A DNA stretch of 64,000 nt from Thuidium tamariscinum (taxonomy: Eukaryota; Streptophyta; Bryopsida; Hypnales; Thuidiaceae), in contig OX344751.2 in the NCBI GenBank assembly GCA_947034885.2, forward strand, positions 16,120,001-16,184,000, in the 5' to 3' direction. Position numbers and translations under genes: made by a program. Under the pieces are notes generated by a model. It saw only the letters and a list, made by a program, of their open reading frames with translations, had not been told where the DNA came from and searched no databases. Position 1 is the stretch's first letter; the number at the start of each line of letters is the position of its first letter. Positions 11,250 through 22,729 of the stretch are shown here, one piece after another.

Positions 11250-14200
11250 TTCTTTAGAAAAATAGCCTCTGGGCATGTTGTGAGGTGATTGCAAGAAATA
11301 CTTGTTGTATTTGGTGTGGTAGCACAACATGTATCTTTTAACCCTTGAATGTTGCCATGGATGTTTGGTGTCCTTTGAATGACAAAGAATCTGTGCTTGC
11401 ATGAACAGAAGTGCAACTTTTCATCCTCGGTATTAGTGTGGAAAGGGAAGGTTTTGTAAGACTATGACTTCCAATGAGTATATTTGGCTTATTCAAAGTA
11501 GATGATGTCAAATGGTTAGTATAAAAATGTATGATTTTCATGGTCACCAATTTGTCCTTCAAGGGTTAAAAATATTTATCTAAAGAATATCACTTATTTG
11601 CTAGCTTCAGACTTTATCCACAGTGCAAGTCTATCCAATTTCACCCCAAGGTAGGATTAGAATCATAAAGAATCCTTTGACCTTAGATACCATGTAGTTG
11701 ACCCCTAAGTACTTAGGCCTATTGAAGTGCATTCTTCTATATAAAAAATGATCTTGGACTTATAGATATTCACTGAGTGAAGGAAGACTTTTTTTTTTTT
11801 CTCAAAATCTAACCATATATATTATTAAAGAACTTGCTTACAAGTGTGCATACCAACCTTGAGTGTAAAATTGCATAAGAATTGTGAGATTATATTGTGA
11901 GGAATGGTTGAAATTGTAAGTGCACTTAGTATAGTCTTTCCAATGGGACCATTTTCACAGCATATGGATAAGTATAATTTTTTAGATTTTAAATGAAGTG
12001 AAATTGCTTTTGAGAACTTCTCAAAAATTGAATATTTGCCTTTTTTGTTTATAAGAAAACAAAAACTTATAATATTTAACCTTCGAAATTGCTTGTAACT
12101 TTTTTAAAGAACAAAACAATTTAACTATTTGTACAAAAATAAGCTTAAATTTTTTCATTAACCATATATGGTTCACTATGTAATTAGGGATTAATAGCAT
12201 AATGAATGATGGATATTCATACTTATAGAAGTTTGAATTTAGTATCCATGTCCTTCTTTTGTTTCATAACACTAGATCCTTTTGGATTTTTTTATTTCTA
12301 TGTAATTCTAATTTTTTGAATTATTGTCCTTCAAATTTGATTATTGGATTGAAGGTGATTTATTTTGTTTTTTAAAATTAATTTATGAAATGCAGCACAA
12401 GTACAAAAAGTCTAGTTTATCATATTCTTTGCAATTCAAAAAAAATTCTAAGAACTAAATTTTTTTAGTATAATAATTATTAGCTAAGTGAATCAAAGAT
12501 AAAGAGACATTGAACATCTTATATATAAGATCTAAATTCATAGAGAAGACATGATAGTTGTCGACAAAGTCTCTTCCTATGTAAAATTTATGCATAGCTT
12601 TTTCTTCCTATTGAAATGCATTTAATTTTGACCTTAAATTACAATGAACACCTATGCACGCCTATCTTGTACTTAAAAGGATTCACTATACACTGACAAT
12701 AGAAACATTCGATTGCCACATAAAACACAAAATTGTTGTCAAATCTTTAATAATTTTACTATTGCAAAAAGAAAAAAAGAGTTACAAGACAAACAAAGGA
12801 TGTTGTTTTAAACCTAATAGCATTAGTTTAAACCCTTGTTAATCATTGTAATATACTTCTAATTGATTCAAATGTACATTGATGATGTTGGACTATTCTT
12901 AAGGTCATTTCTTTGTACTTTAGTAAAAATAGGCAATACTACTTCCATTCACTTAATAACAAGAACCAATTTTTTTTATTTGAATAATATATGAACTTTT
13001 ATATAGGCTTTTCAAAAAACACAATTTTTTCATTGCCATTTTTCCTTCTACAAAATCACATTTGTAACAAATTCTCTACAATAACACTTTAACACCACTT
13101 GGGACAAGATCAAACCAAAATAAATATTATCAATTATTGCCCTATCCTATTCATGTTTTGATTAATATGTTCTTTTAATTGTTCCAATACCTTCATTTAT
13201 TAGTAGAAGCAAGTAGTTGCTAAACATTCCATTTTCCTACAAGTGAAAAATGTAATCATCAAAAATTGACTCAAAACCCAAAAGTTGCTAAATAAACAAA
13301 AAGAAATTGAAAGATTTCATGATTCAAAATTGTTCACTCAAAGAGAATCTAATATTTAATATAGACTACTTCAATTTTGAGAATTTTCAAATATTAGTTA
13401 GACTCCAACAATTTATGAAACCATAAGCACCATACTTCTTTTACCTTCACTAATATTGAGATTATTTTTTGGCATTTAATATAGAAAAAATAAATTATTC
13501 ATGAATTGTAACTTTATGTACTGCATTCTCAACAAGTAAAGATTTAAATAGGTCACGCCATTTCATCAAAAGAAGTGATAAACAATACAAGTTCTCTTCT
13601 TAGATAATGTTAAAAACTTTCACTACAAATATGTAACCAAATATATTTCTTAAGATACGAAAGTACAAGATACAAGTGCATATTTGATAAAGTACAAACA
13701 ACCAAAACTAAACTTTGTAACTTTATTCACAACCAAACTTAAATAGACAATGATCGCTTTGGCAAGGAGAATCACAATGCTTCACTTAATCTCAAAATGA
13801 AATACCTATATAAAGCTAGATATGATTAACTTCCCTAGTTAGTCAAAGGTTCCAATATCCTATTACAATAGGCACTAGTAAAACAATGTAGACACTAAAA
13901 GTGTTACCTCTCAGACAAATATTGCATTCTTCAATGTACTACTATTGAACATAGGATGCTTTTAGAGCCCTGTGTGATTCAAAATTCAAAATTCAGAACT
14001 CATTCCTTGTAAATCCTAACATGAATACTTCAAACATGAAACAGCTTTCATGATTCAGTTTTGATTCTCCTCTCAAGAATATTTTACTAAAAAAATATTT
14101 CAACAAGTCAGAACACTTCCAGAAATTGAAATCAGCTCTTAAATGGTTGCTATACGAATCCCCTACCTTTTACAAAAACTTCCCATTTATACGAACAATT

Positions 14201-14280
14201 TACAAGCTCAAGATTGTCAGTATATCTAGAGTGAATGCTTTTGTAATATTTTAACAGCAGAACAAACGCAAAGCAAACTG
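11250..14280. other. AT-rich intergenic DNA with dispersed repeat pieces
   Basis: Contains the 3' flank of the receptor-kinase gene. At 11284-11305 is a solitary motif ggtgattgcaagaaatactt, the same as the terminal repeat of the elements at 47.2-50.1 kb. 11345-11585 is similar to 43155-43395. Beyond 11.6 kb the DNA is very AT-rich, without credible coding frames or RNA genes. Confidence 0.5.
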
Positions 14281-15673
14281 TATGATGCATGACTGTAGCC
14301 TGAAGACCTCAGTTGACAGGATTAACACTATGCGATGGTAAACAGGCCTGGAGGACAAAACATAGAACGTACATCAGACAAATTGACTTGTTTGTAGATT
14401 AAGGAACCCTGTGCGGCTGGCCAAAGTCTTCCTTGCACGTCGCCACCACGAATCTTCATGGCCACACTAGAGAATCCTGAAGCACAGAGTCATCAACACG
14501 AGCTAGAAAGTGTCTTGGAGGATTTGACCCATGAAGTCAGAACATGTAAAAAAAACAGAAAATAGTCAACAACATTAGAAAAATAAGAGCTAAAATCACG
14601 TTGGGTAACCACAACACCAGATGACAATATAAGAGCAGAGAAGAAACACACGAACTACCATAACATAATAGATAAAGTAGGGTTAACCAGTTTCCATGCC
14701 ACTCAGAGTTGATAAAATATTCCCAAACCATCTTTAGCAACTGGAAAACTTTGGGTAAAAGAGATCCTTCTCCAGAGCTTGTGCTTGAGGTCTGTTGAAA
14801 TACCTGCTGCAGCTGTCAAATGCAGCATGAACTGATCGCTAGCTCGCACTTACCCCCAGCTAGTCAAGAACATAAACACGCCGGGCTGTCCCCCATGAGT
14901 AAACAGGGTGCTTCTTGCTGGGATGAGGGGCTGCTACAGTATGTGCACATGCATGCACATCCGATTAGTAAATGGAGTGCTCCATCCTCATACACAAAAG
15001 CAATGGCGAAACACAGAGATCCAAATGTCCTAGAGACTGGTGGATTTGTATCAATGCCTCCAAAATACAGTAATACAATAAGACCCGATCTCTAGACAAT
15101 AGATGCTTGTGCGGTGTCACTGTCATGAACTACATCGAAGTAGCACACAACGGCATGTTTATGTGTGAAGTACAATTATAAGTAGAGAGAGAAATAAAAA
15201 TTCACCTAGTCTACTCTTGCAGCTATATAATTTTATGATTTCTTGTTACTTTAATCCTACCACAGAGCATTTCCAAGCAGTTCCAATTTTACTATATATC
15301 TACGAGTCCACAAATTCCTACTAAGCACCCATTCTAGCGCTCCACTAACACTGAACGTGAGTCCAGGAACCGACCGTAAAATTGTCGACATAGCCCATCC
15401 AATTCAGCTTGCAGCAATTACTCCTCTCCCAATGTTCTTTGTTCTGTGAGGCTGTTTCTGCCAATTGAAGCTGCTGAAAATCAGTCCGTCCAAAACAGCA
15501 AGATTTATGGAGATGAAACAAAGGTACAGCTGAAAATCTGAAACCGCTAGCCATCAGTACAGGAGCCTATGCTATGATTATGAAACAGCATGCATGCATG
15601 CCTTACTTGAACAGAAGAAACAAAGTTCTTCTACTAATGCATAATCCACAGAATAGTTCCCATGAGATTCTTC
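14281..15673 (-). other. Probable 3' untranslated or downstream region of cyclin L
   Basis: Base composition is more gene-like than the DNA to its left, and it directly follows the last cyclin L coding exon on the minus strand. No conserved coding frame was found. It may be 3' UTR, possibly with an intron, or a separate transcript. Confidence 0.35.
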
Positions 15674-18600
15674 TCAAACATTTTGCCGACGATGGTGCTG
15701 ATGCCGATCATTCTCTCTGGCCAGTTGAAACTCCCGTTCTGTAGAGAAAGTCAACAGAAAGAAGGAAGAACTCAGTGTGATTTATCACATAAAAGTCACA
15801 TAATTTACACAAGTTGGTGGAAACCACCAGTAAAAGAAAAAGAAGTTGTCCTATAGTAACTGCTGACCATTTGCAAATTAAAACGTCTTCTTCAGAATCA
15901 AAAACTGAGATCACACTGCAGTACTGCTGATGAGCAATGAATGCATCAACTCCTCACCTCGAGAAATTGCGTTATGCCGAATCTTCTCCCCGTGACCTGA
16001 AAACGTACGAAAGTGCAAACCTAGGTTAGAATAAACGCTCAGAATGCACAAACTTTAGATTAGTTCGTACTTCGCAGTAAACGCACCATCCATATATGCA
16101 CAGACCTTCCAGGGCAGGATTAATATTAGCCACAGAAACAGTATTTCAATATTCCCTACCAGAACAGCTGTTGAACGGCCTCACAATATCTATGTAGACA
16201 GGTAGCCTTGAAAGCATCATGGAACACATCAGCATTTACAATATGCCTGCAAAAGCGTGCATATGGAGCGCTTGCACGGATAGCAAAGGCCATTCAACAG
16301 CTGCTGGTCGGCAGAAAGAACTGTCAGGCACATATCACAAACCTAATATCAACTTCTGAACAACGTTGCAAGAATTATAACTCGAATTACAGTATCCGAC
16401 ACATCAATCACTACTGAATGCTGATGACAAACAAAATAGGAGCTCGTGAGATTGGACATGCGTGACAGCTGGCCCACATGAAATCCGGATAAGGCAGAAA
16501 CAATCGCTGAAACAGACAAGCTTACAATTACAGCTGTAATTACATCTGTCGTAAGCAAACTTATTGACGAAGTAATTAAACATTTGTCGAACGTACCAAA
16601 GGCACACAGTTCAACCCAATAATCAATTCGATCCAAAAAGGCAATACGACCTCATTTCTTCTATATATCACGGGATTGGTCTAGGGAATTCACCTGGGTC
16701 CCTGCCTCTTTCCTTCCGGCGGTAGTCCCTGTCCTTCGCGTTCTCTCGATCTTCACGTTCTCGTTCCTTGTCTCTCCTATCCCTGTCGCGATTCCTACCT
16801 CGTGCCCTTTCTCGTTCAGCATCGTGACCCCGCCCACTGTCACGAGACTCATGGGGCCTTTGTCTGTACATGTCCTTATCCCTAATCTTATCCCCTGCTT
16901 CACCTTCCCTATGATGGACAGTTTTTTCCTTCCCTACACCAGGGTCATCCCTCAACTCACCATTAGCATTTAAGTTTTGGACTTCGTCAATATCATGACT
17001 CCTATCCTTAATTGCTGTAGATTTCAAGTTATCTACAGGCGTTTTCAAAGCTGGTTCCTTCTGTGTGGCAGCATCTGAACTTGTTGCGGTCGGTACCTGC
17101 TCAGAAGTGGATCCATTCACCATAGTCTTGATCAGTCGTTCCTGCAACACATAGGCCCACCTTAGAAGGATAGTTTTGATGTAGAACTAGTATTGCAATG
17201 TAGGTAAGACTAAGGGAAAATACAGGATAGTAACAGCTAGACGAGAATGACCATACCTGTCCTTCAGAAGGAATATCCCACGCTCTGCTGGTCAACACAA
17301 ATGACTTGCTCTCCCTTTCGACTTCAACATAATGCCCTTTCGGTTGGGTGTACAACTCTGCAAGGACCTTACAGACTACTTCAATGTCACTCCATTTGGC
17401 ATCAAACACTTCCCACCACCTGTCAGGCAATGGCACTTGAAACTTCCGAGCTGCAGCATAAACAACTCCACAAGCAACAACTTCGCTCTTGAAGCGCACG
17501 CAGAGTGTGGTGCGTAAGCTGCATCAAACGAAACAAGGTGCATCAGCTCTTGCATGAACAACTCAAGTGAAATAGCTTCGTGACACCGTCTCAAAGCATG
17601 ATCCTATGCTGCAACACACAGAACACATAAATTATCAGCCCTGACAATGATGACTGAAAATCATAAATGGAACGCAAATCCACTGATCGACTAGGAACTA
17701 TTACAAATGAAAACATTACAGACGTTACGAACTCATCAAATGAAATTCTTACATAAAGTCACAACGAAACACTAAAGATATTCTAAAGGAACCATGAACA
17801 GGGCTATGAACATTGCTGTAACTTTCATGTACCTGTCATTTGCAAGGCTCCACGCCACTTGCATCAGGTCTGAAGGAGCATCAAGCACCATCAAATAGCT
17901 TATGATGAACTTGTGAGGATGCTCTACGTGACAGATAAATCCCATCTCCTTCAGTAGGTGTCGCTCTGTCCTAATCAAGTCGGTCTTCATTTCCTCATAC
18001 TTCTGCAGTTTCAAGGCCCCCGTTAATACCAACAAAGTCAGGCCTGACCTATCGAGTAGCAAAAATTAAGTGTGAGGCAGCAAAGGTGAGGATACGAAAG
18101 AATTAAAGGATTACCTGTGATGCTATCTCCAAGAACTCAAGGGGGAGGTTTCCCCGTCTCTGCTCCATACGATTGAACACTTGCAACACTTCATGAATTT
18201 TCCGAGGGCTCTCTTCAAGTTTAGCTGCTAGCCATACACAACTGGCTGCCACCCTCTGCAATTACAAACTCCAGTAAGATAGGCCGTAACAAAGAATATT
18301 CAACACGCAGTTACACTCCATACTTAGAAGCTCTCAGTATAATAGCTCACTCATATCCACTAAAACAGTTGCGCACATTCAACCAAATATTATACATACT
18401 GGCGGCTTCTCGAGTCTAACCTAAATTAGCAATGGTAATGATACAACCAAGTCAAAAAACAAGTATGAGAAACAAAACACCTGAAATAATGACAACTATT
18501 GTTCAAGTTCATCCATTTTGCAATATCTAAACGACGGCATTAAATTCCATTATAAACTCCGAATCATCTGATTTTGAACCCTAATTGGCTGAAGAAAGGA

Positions 18601-19088
18601 TCACTCACCTTCACGAAGAATCGTGCAAAGGACTTTTTGCAATAAAATCGATGAAATAGAACCTGACCCGTCGCCATCACTGCTTGAGGCCTGCAGATAA
18701 ATGATTACATAAATCAGTTCCAGAACCTGCTGCTGATTACTAGGAGAAAAAAATTATTTTCCACTCCTAGCATAACCACAAGGCGTCTACGTCATCAACG
18801 GAACCCTAAAAAGCTGAAACCCGATGAAACCCTAAAGACTGGCCGCAGCACCGAAAGAAAGATAATAAAGATATGAGCATGCTTCAAATTCTTCCCAAAA
18901 AAAACTTCCAACGCAAGGAGACGTGCGAGCACTTACAATCCTAAGAGGATGCCGCTCTCCTGCACGAGGTCACAGCCAAACCGACGCAGGGTGGACTCCG
19001 TCTTCTCATCAATGCCATCTTTCCGCGACGGCGAGTTCGCAAGTTGCTCCTCCGTCACATAAAAGGTGTCGAGAGCAGTATAGATCAT
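15674..19088 (-). CDS. CYCL1: Cyclin L (arginine/serine-rich cyclin, splicing-linked)
   Basis: Nuclear cyclin that, in this family, partners CDK11/CDKG-type kinases and acts in transcription-coupled splicing. Eight minus-strand exons: 19088-18937, 18690-18609, 18255-18115, 18002-17833, 17518-17257, 17141-16694, 15996-15958 and 15738-15674. All phases close, giving 452 residues. The start MIYTALDTFYVTEEQL matches the usual cyclin L N-terminus. Family blocks follow: PQAVMATGQVLFHRFYCKKS, ASCVWLAAKLEESPRK, RTERHLLKEMGF, CHVEHPHKF, and SEVVACGVVYAAARKFQVPLP in the second cyclin fold. Exon 6 carries the low-complexity R/D/E-rich tail (about residues 340-418), and exons 7-8 add a short basic end (RHQHHRRQNV). 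Reading on into intron 6 instead gives a 426-residue form ending at 16668. Cyclin L identity is firm; the two small last exons rest on splice signals and phase. Confidence 0.9.
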
Positions 19089-19400
19089 TTATGCGATGAC
19101 TACAGAGCCAATCCGGAGCCCAAAAATCGTCCTAAAACCCTGTTAGCCGCTACAACACCATGAAAAATGCGCTCCACGAAACCCCCGCCACTTTGTGATG
19201 CCGGAATTTAGTTTAAAACACGAAGAAGTGCAAGCGAGAAGAGATGCGCAATCTCACGACTGAGGAGAACTACAAAAACGGGAACAACGTGAAGGCGGCA
19301 GGACTAATCTCCGGATACTAACCGGAATATGCATGCGGAGGAGACAATAATAAGCTTCGGCTTCTACCCATACTACTTTTCTATTTAGTGTGTTCGCTGG
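19089..19400 (-). promoter_or_regulatory. Probable 5' UTR and core promoter of cyclin L
   Basis: About 300 bases directly upstream of the cyclin L ATG, more GC-rich than the DNA beyond, with no competing frame. The exact transcription start cannot be read from the sequence. Confidence 0.4.
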
Positions 19401-19439
19401 ACACCTCGACCCCGTATAATGAATCAAACAGCTCTCTCG

Positions 19440-19570
19440 TGTAGGGGGAACGGATGAATTTCATTCGACTTTGGGGAAAATCATTTCACGAGTAGTGAGG
19501 AATGGATGAGTTTCATTTTTCATTTTGCGTGGCTTGTACTGTGGGACGAATGAATTTCATTCAGCCTAGT
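19440..19570. repeat. Three copies of a GGATGAATTTCATTC-like motif upstream of cyclin L
   Basis: ggatgaatttcattcg (about 19452), ggatgagtttcattttt (about 19505) and cgaatgaatttcattca (about 19548). The core gaatgaatttcattc is close to palindromic. They lie roughly 360-480 bases upstream of the cyclin L start codon. They could be regulatory sites or leftovers of a small repeat. Confidence 0.45.
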
Positions 19571-21060
19571 GTGCCTTGATAGCCAAAATCATAGTACAGT
19601 AATTATGTAATTTTATAATTAACAAGACATGTGGGATCTCAAGAATCACCTACAAAATCACACATTTTTGAAGAAATTTTTTCATTTAAGAGCTATCTAA
19701 GATGTGGTGTTGTGGCACAAGTGGTGTGTGAAATTCACTTGTCTATTTTGTATGTTTGTTACACCAATATCTTCTAGACCGTGCGTTCTAATGCTACACT
19801 CTTGGTACCATCGGAAAGCTCTTGGCATTGATTCGTATATGGATTTGATTTGGTGGCATTCCAAATTATGGTGTCGAAGTTATTGATTTTCAAAGTTTTT
19901 ATTGAATTAAAAAATTAGAAAAAATACTTTTATTTTTATTTTGGCCCAATGATGTGAGTGATATTAAATTTTGAATAGTTTAGATTGTTTGTTAGTTACA
20001 CCAAGATCTAATGACTATAAGATAATGGGGTCTTTTAAGTAGTGTCCTAAGCGTAATGTCTTTTAATGCAGTTTTTAAGTAAAATTTTACTGAATAGACT
20101 AAAAATCATTATATCTTAAATTGATCTAAAAATTTTACCATAATAAGAGAGAACACAAATTTTTCAACAAGTTTGATTGAATTTGGACATTGGATGCAAA
20201 AGTAAGATACTTTGAATTGGACTTGAAACTATGTGAAGACACTTTCAATCCCCTAGGGCATTTAAAGGTTCAAAATAATCTAATGTAATTACATTGTATA
20301 TAATCATGCCTCCTCATTCATAAATTACAAGTTGAATAAGAATGAAATGTAATCTAGAATTTAAAAAAATAGGGACAAATACAAATGACAATTCAAGTCT
20401 AATACAATAACTCAAATATTGAGGCTGTATTTCAATGACAATATTTTATTTTCAAAGCATAAGAGGATTTCTAACTGGTTACAAGACTGCAAGTTCCCAA
20501 ACGTTGGGAATGCATTGGGAATGTTGGAAACGCGATGCCGATGTGGTTGAGCGACTGCCACGTGAGAAAATACTAATTATTTATTAATTTTTATTAATTT
20601 ATTATTATTTTTGAAATACATATATAATTTTTAAGTCATTTTTTTTTCATTTTAATACATTATGAAGTTTTTGTTTTTGTTTTGTTTTTTGTTTTCAAAA
20701 TTCAAAAATGTAGACCAACAAGGGGCTGGATTGCAGCAATGGGAACAGTTTCAGGGAACACCCCTGAAACGGTCTTTTGGAGGGCCCGGAAATCCTCTTA
20801 TGCAATATTTCACCATATTTGTGGCCACAAAATTATATTGCCTTGTGCATCTATTTTCTTTTTTGGAAATTATTTTAAAGTACTTTTGATAATGGAAACC
20901 TTTGAAAAAGACAGACCAATCCTAAAAGGATTGATGAAGAGCCAACTACCTTGCACAAAATAGTGAGATAGAATAAAGGGTAGAATATCATGTCCATTTG
21001 ACTACATTTCTTTTGAGCAACCAAAGCAAGCAAGCTTATTTTAGAGTTATTACAAATTAC
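19571..21060. other. AT-rich intergenic DNA, no gene seen
   Basis: No frame longer than about 90 codons, no recognisable domain and no clear terminal repeats. Small open stretches at 20.66-20.96 kb look like chance frames in low-complexity DNA. Confidence 0.4.
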
Positions 21061-22085
21061 TAACATATTATAAATTACTTATGAATCCATGTGTCAATCC
21101 AAGTGATTTTATATTTTTTCAAGAATTTTTTGAATTACTTATAAATTTTTACAAGTTACAAATTACTTATAAATCCATGCTTCAATCCAACAGATCTTAT
21201 ATTTTTTCAAGCATTATTTTGAATTACTTATAAACTTTTTTACAAATTACTTACAAATCTATGCGTCAACCCAACTGATTTCATATATTTGCAAGCATTT
21301 TTTTGAATTAATTATCAATTTTTACAGATATCTTACAAATTACTTATGAATTATAAATTACCTATGAATGCATGTCTGAACCCAACGAATCTTATACGTT
21401 TTTTCAAGCATTTTTCTGAATTACTTGTAACTAATTTTTTTACAACTTATTTACTAATTACAAGTTACTTATCATGAATCCATGCCTCGCCCCCATTGAT
21501 TTTATATTTCTCAAGAATTTCTTTTGAATTGTTTTTGAATTTTTACAAATTACTTACAAATTATAAATTACATATGAATCTATACTTCAACCAAACTAAT
21601 TTTATATTTTTTCAAGTATTTTTTGAATCACTTATAAATTTTTACAAATTACAAGTTACTTACGAATCCATGCCTTGATCCAACTGATTTTATATTTTTT
21701 CAAGCATTATTTTGAATTACTTATTAAAAAAACTTTACAAATTACTTACAGAATACAAGTTATTTACAAATCCATGCCTCCACCCACTTGATTTTATATT
21801 TTTCAATCATTTCTTTTGAATTACTTATAAATTTTTCCAAATTACATACAAATTATGAATTATTTGTAAATCCATGCTTCAATTCAACTAATTTTATGTT
21901 TTTTCAAGCATTTTTTTGAATTGCTTACAAAGTTTTACAAATTACTTTCAAATTATCAATTACTTATGATTCCATGCCTCAATCCTTATGATTTTATATT
22001 TTTTCAAACATTTCTTTTGAATTACTTAAAAATTTCCTTACAAATGACTAACAAACTACAAATTACTTAGGAATTCATGTCACAT
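21061..22085. repeat. Tandem imperfect repeat, about 85-110 bp unit, 10-11 units
   Basis: The landmark aatccatgcctcaatccaac followed by tgattttatattttttcaag recurs, with changes, at about 21084, 21172, 21257, 21366, 21477, 21577, 21666, 21770, 21870 and 21970, with a partial unit near 22072. Each unit then reads gaattacttataaatttt and acaaattact. Spacing varies from about 85 to 111 bases, so the array is old or has many small indels. It is a minisatellite or satellite relic; no coding content. Confidence 0.85.
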
Positions 22086-22729
22086 TGATCTCAAATCATG
22101 GGGATTGTATGAATTGTTGCGTTAGTTCCATTTGTCAAGTAAGGTAGCAACACCCATAAGCTTGCATGTCCCCCTGGGCTTGCCCTAGATTTTTATCCAT
22201 ATCCGTTGTTGTAAGACCCATGACTAACAAGCATGAAAAATTGACGGTTATGGGTGAAAACTCATGCAGAATTCAGTACTTGGAGGTTTGGACATAGGGG
22301 CAGTACATGATGTAATATCTTCACTAATGTCATCACTAAATAAAATTATAGGGTAGATAGGTGGTTGATTAAAGATTCTGTGCATGGCAAGTTTAGGGGC
22401 TAATTAACAAAAATTACCATGCAGTTTTCAACAGTTACTTTGTTAATTGAGGTTAGATATGTGAATCAAGGTGGCAATATTGGATACGCCTGCAAACATT
22501 ATTATAAACTCGGAATTGCGACGGGTGGTGTAATGTCAACAGATTAAGGTCTTCATAAACATTGTTATAAATGCAAGTGAATACAATCTAAAATGCAAGT
22601 CTGTACTTCTCTTATGCTTCGAAAACAATTATTGCTTGAGTGAAGTGAGTTTAGTGTGGGATTTGCATGGTCATCCAATTAGTGAGAGTGAAAGATTGTG
22701 ATTACGATTGAAATAGTGAGAAGTCAAGG

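Noticed and set aside
21061..22085. Regular repeats considered as a CRISPR array
   Set aside because: Units are imperfect, AT-rich, of variable length and without unique spacers; the DNA is eukaryotic nuclear.
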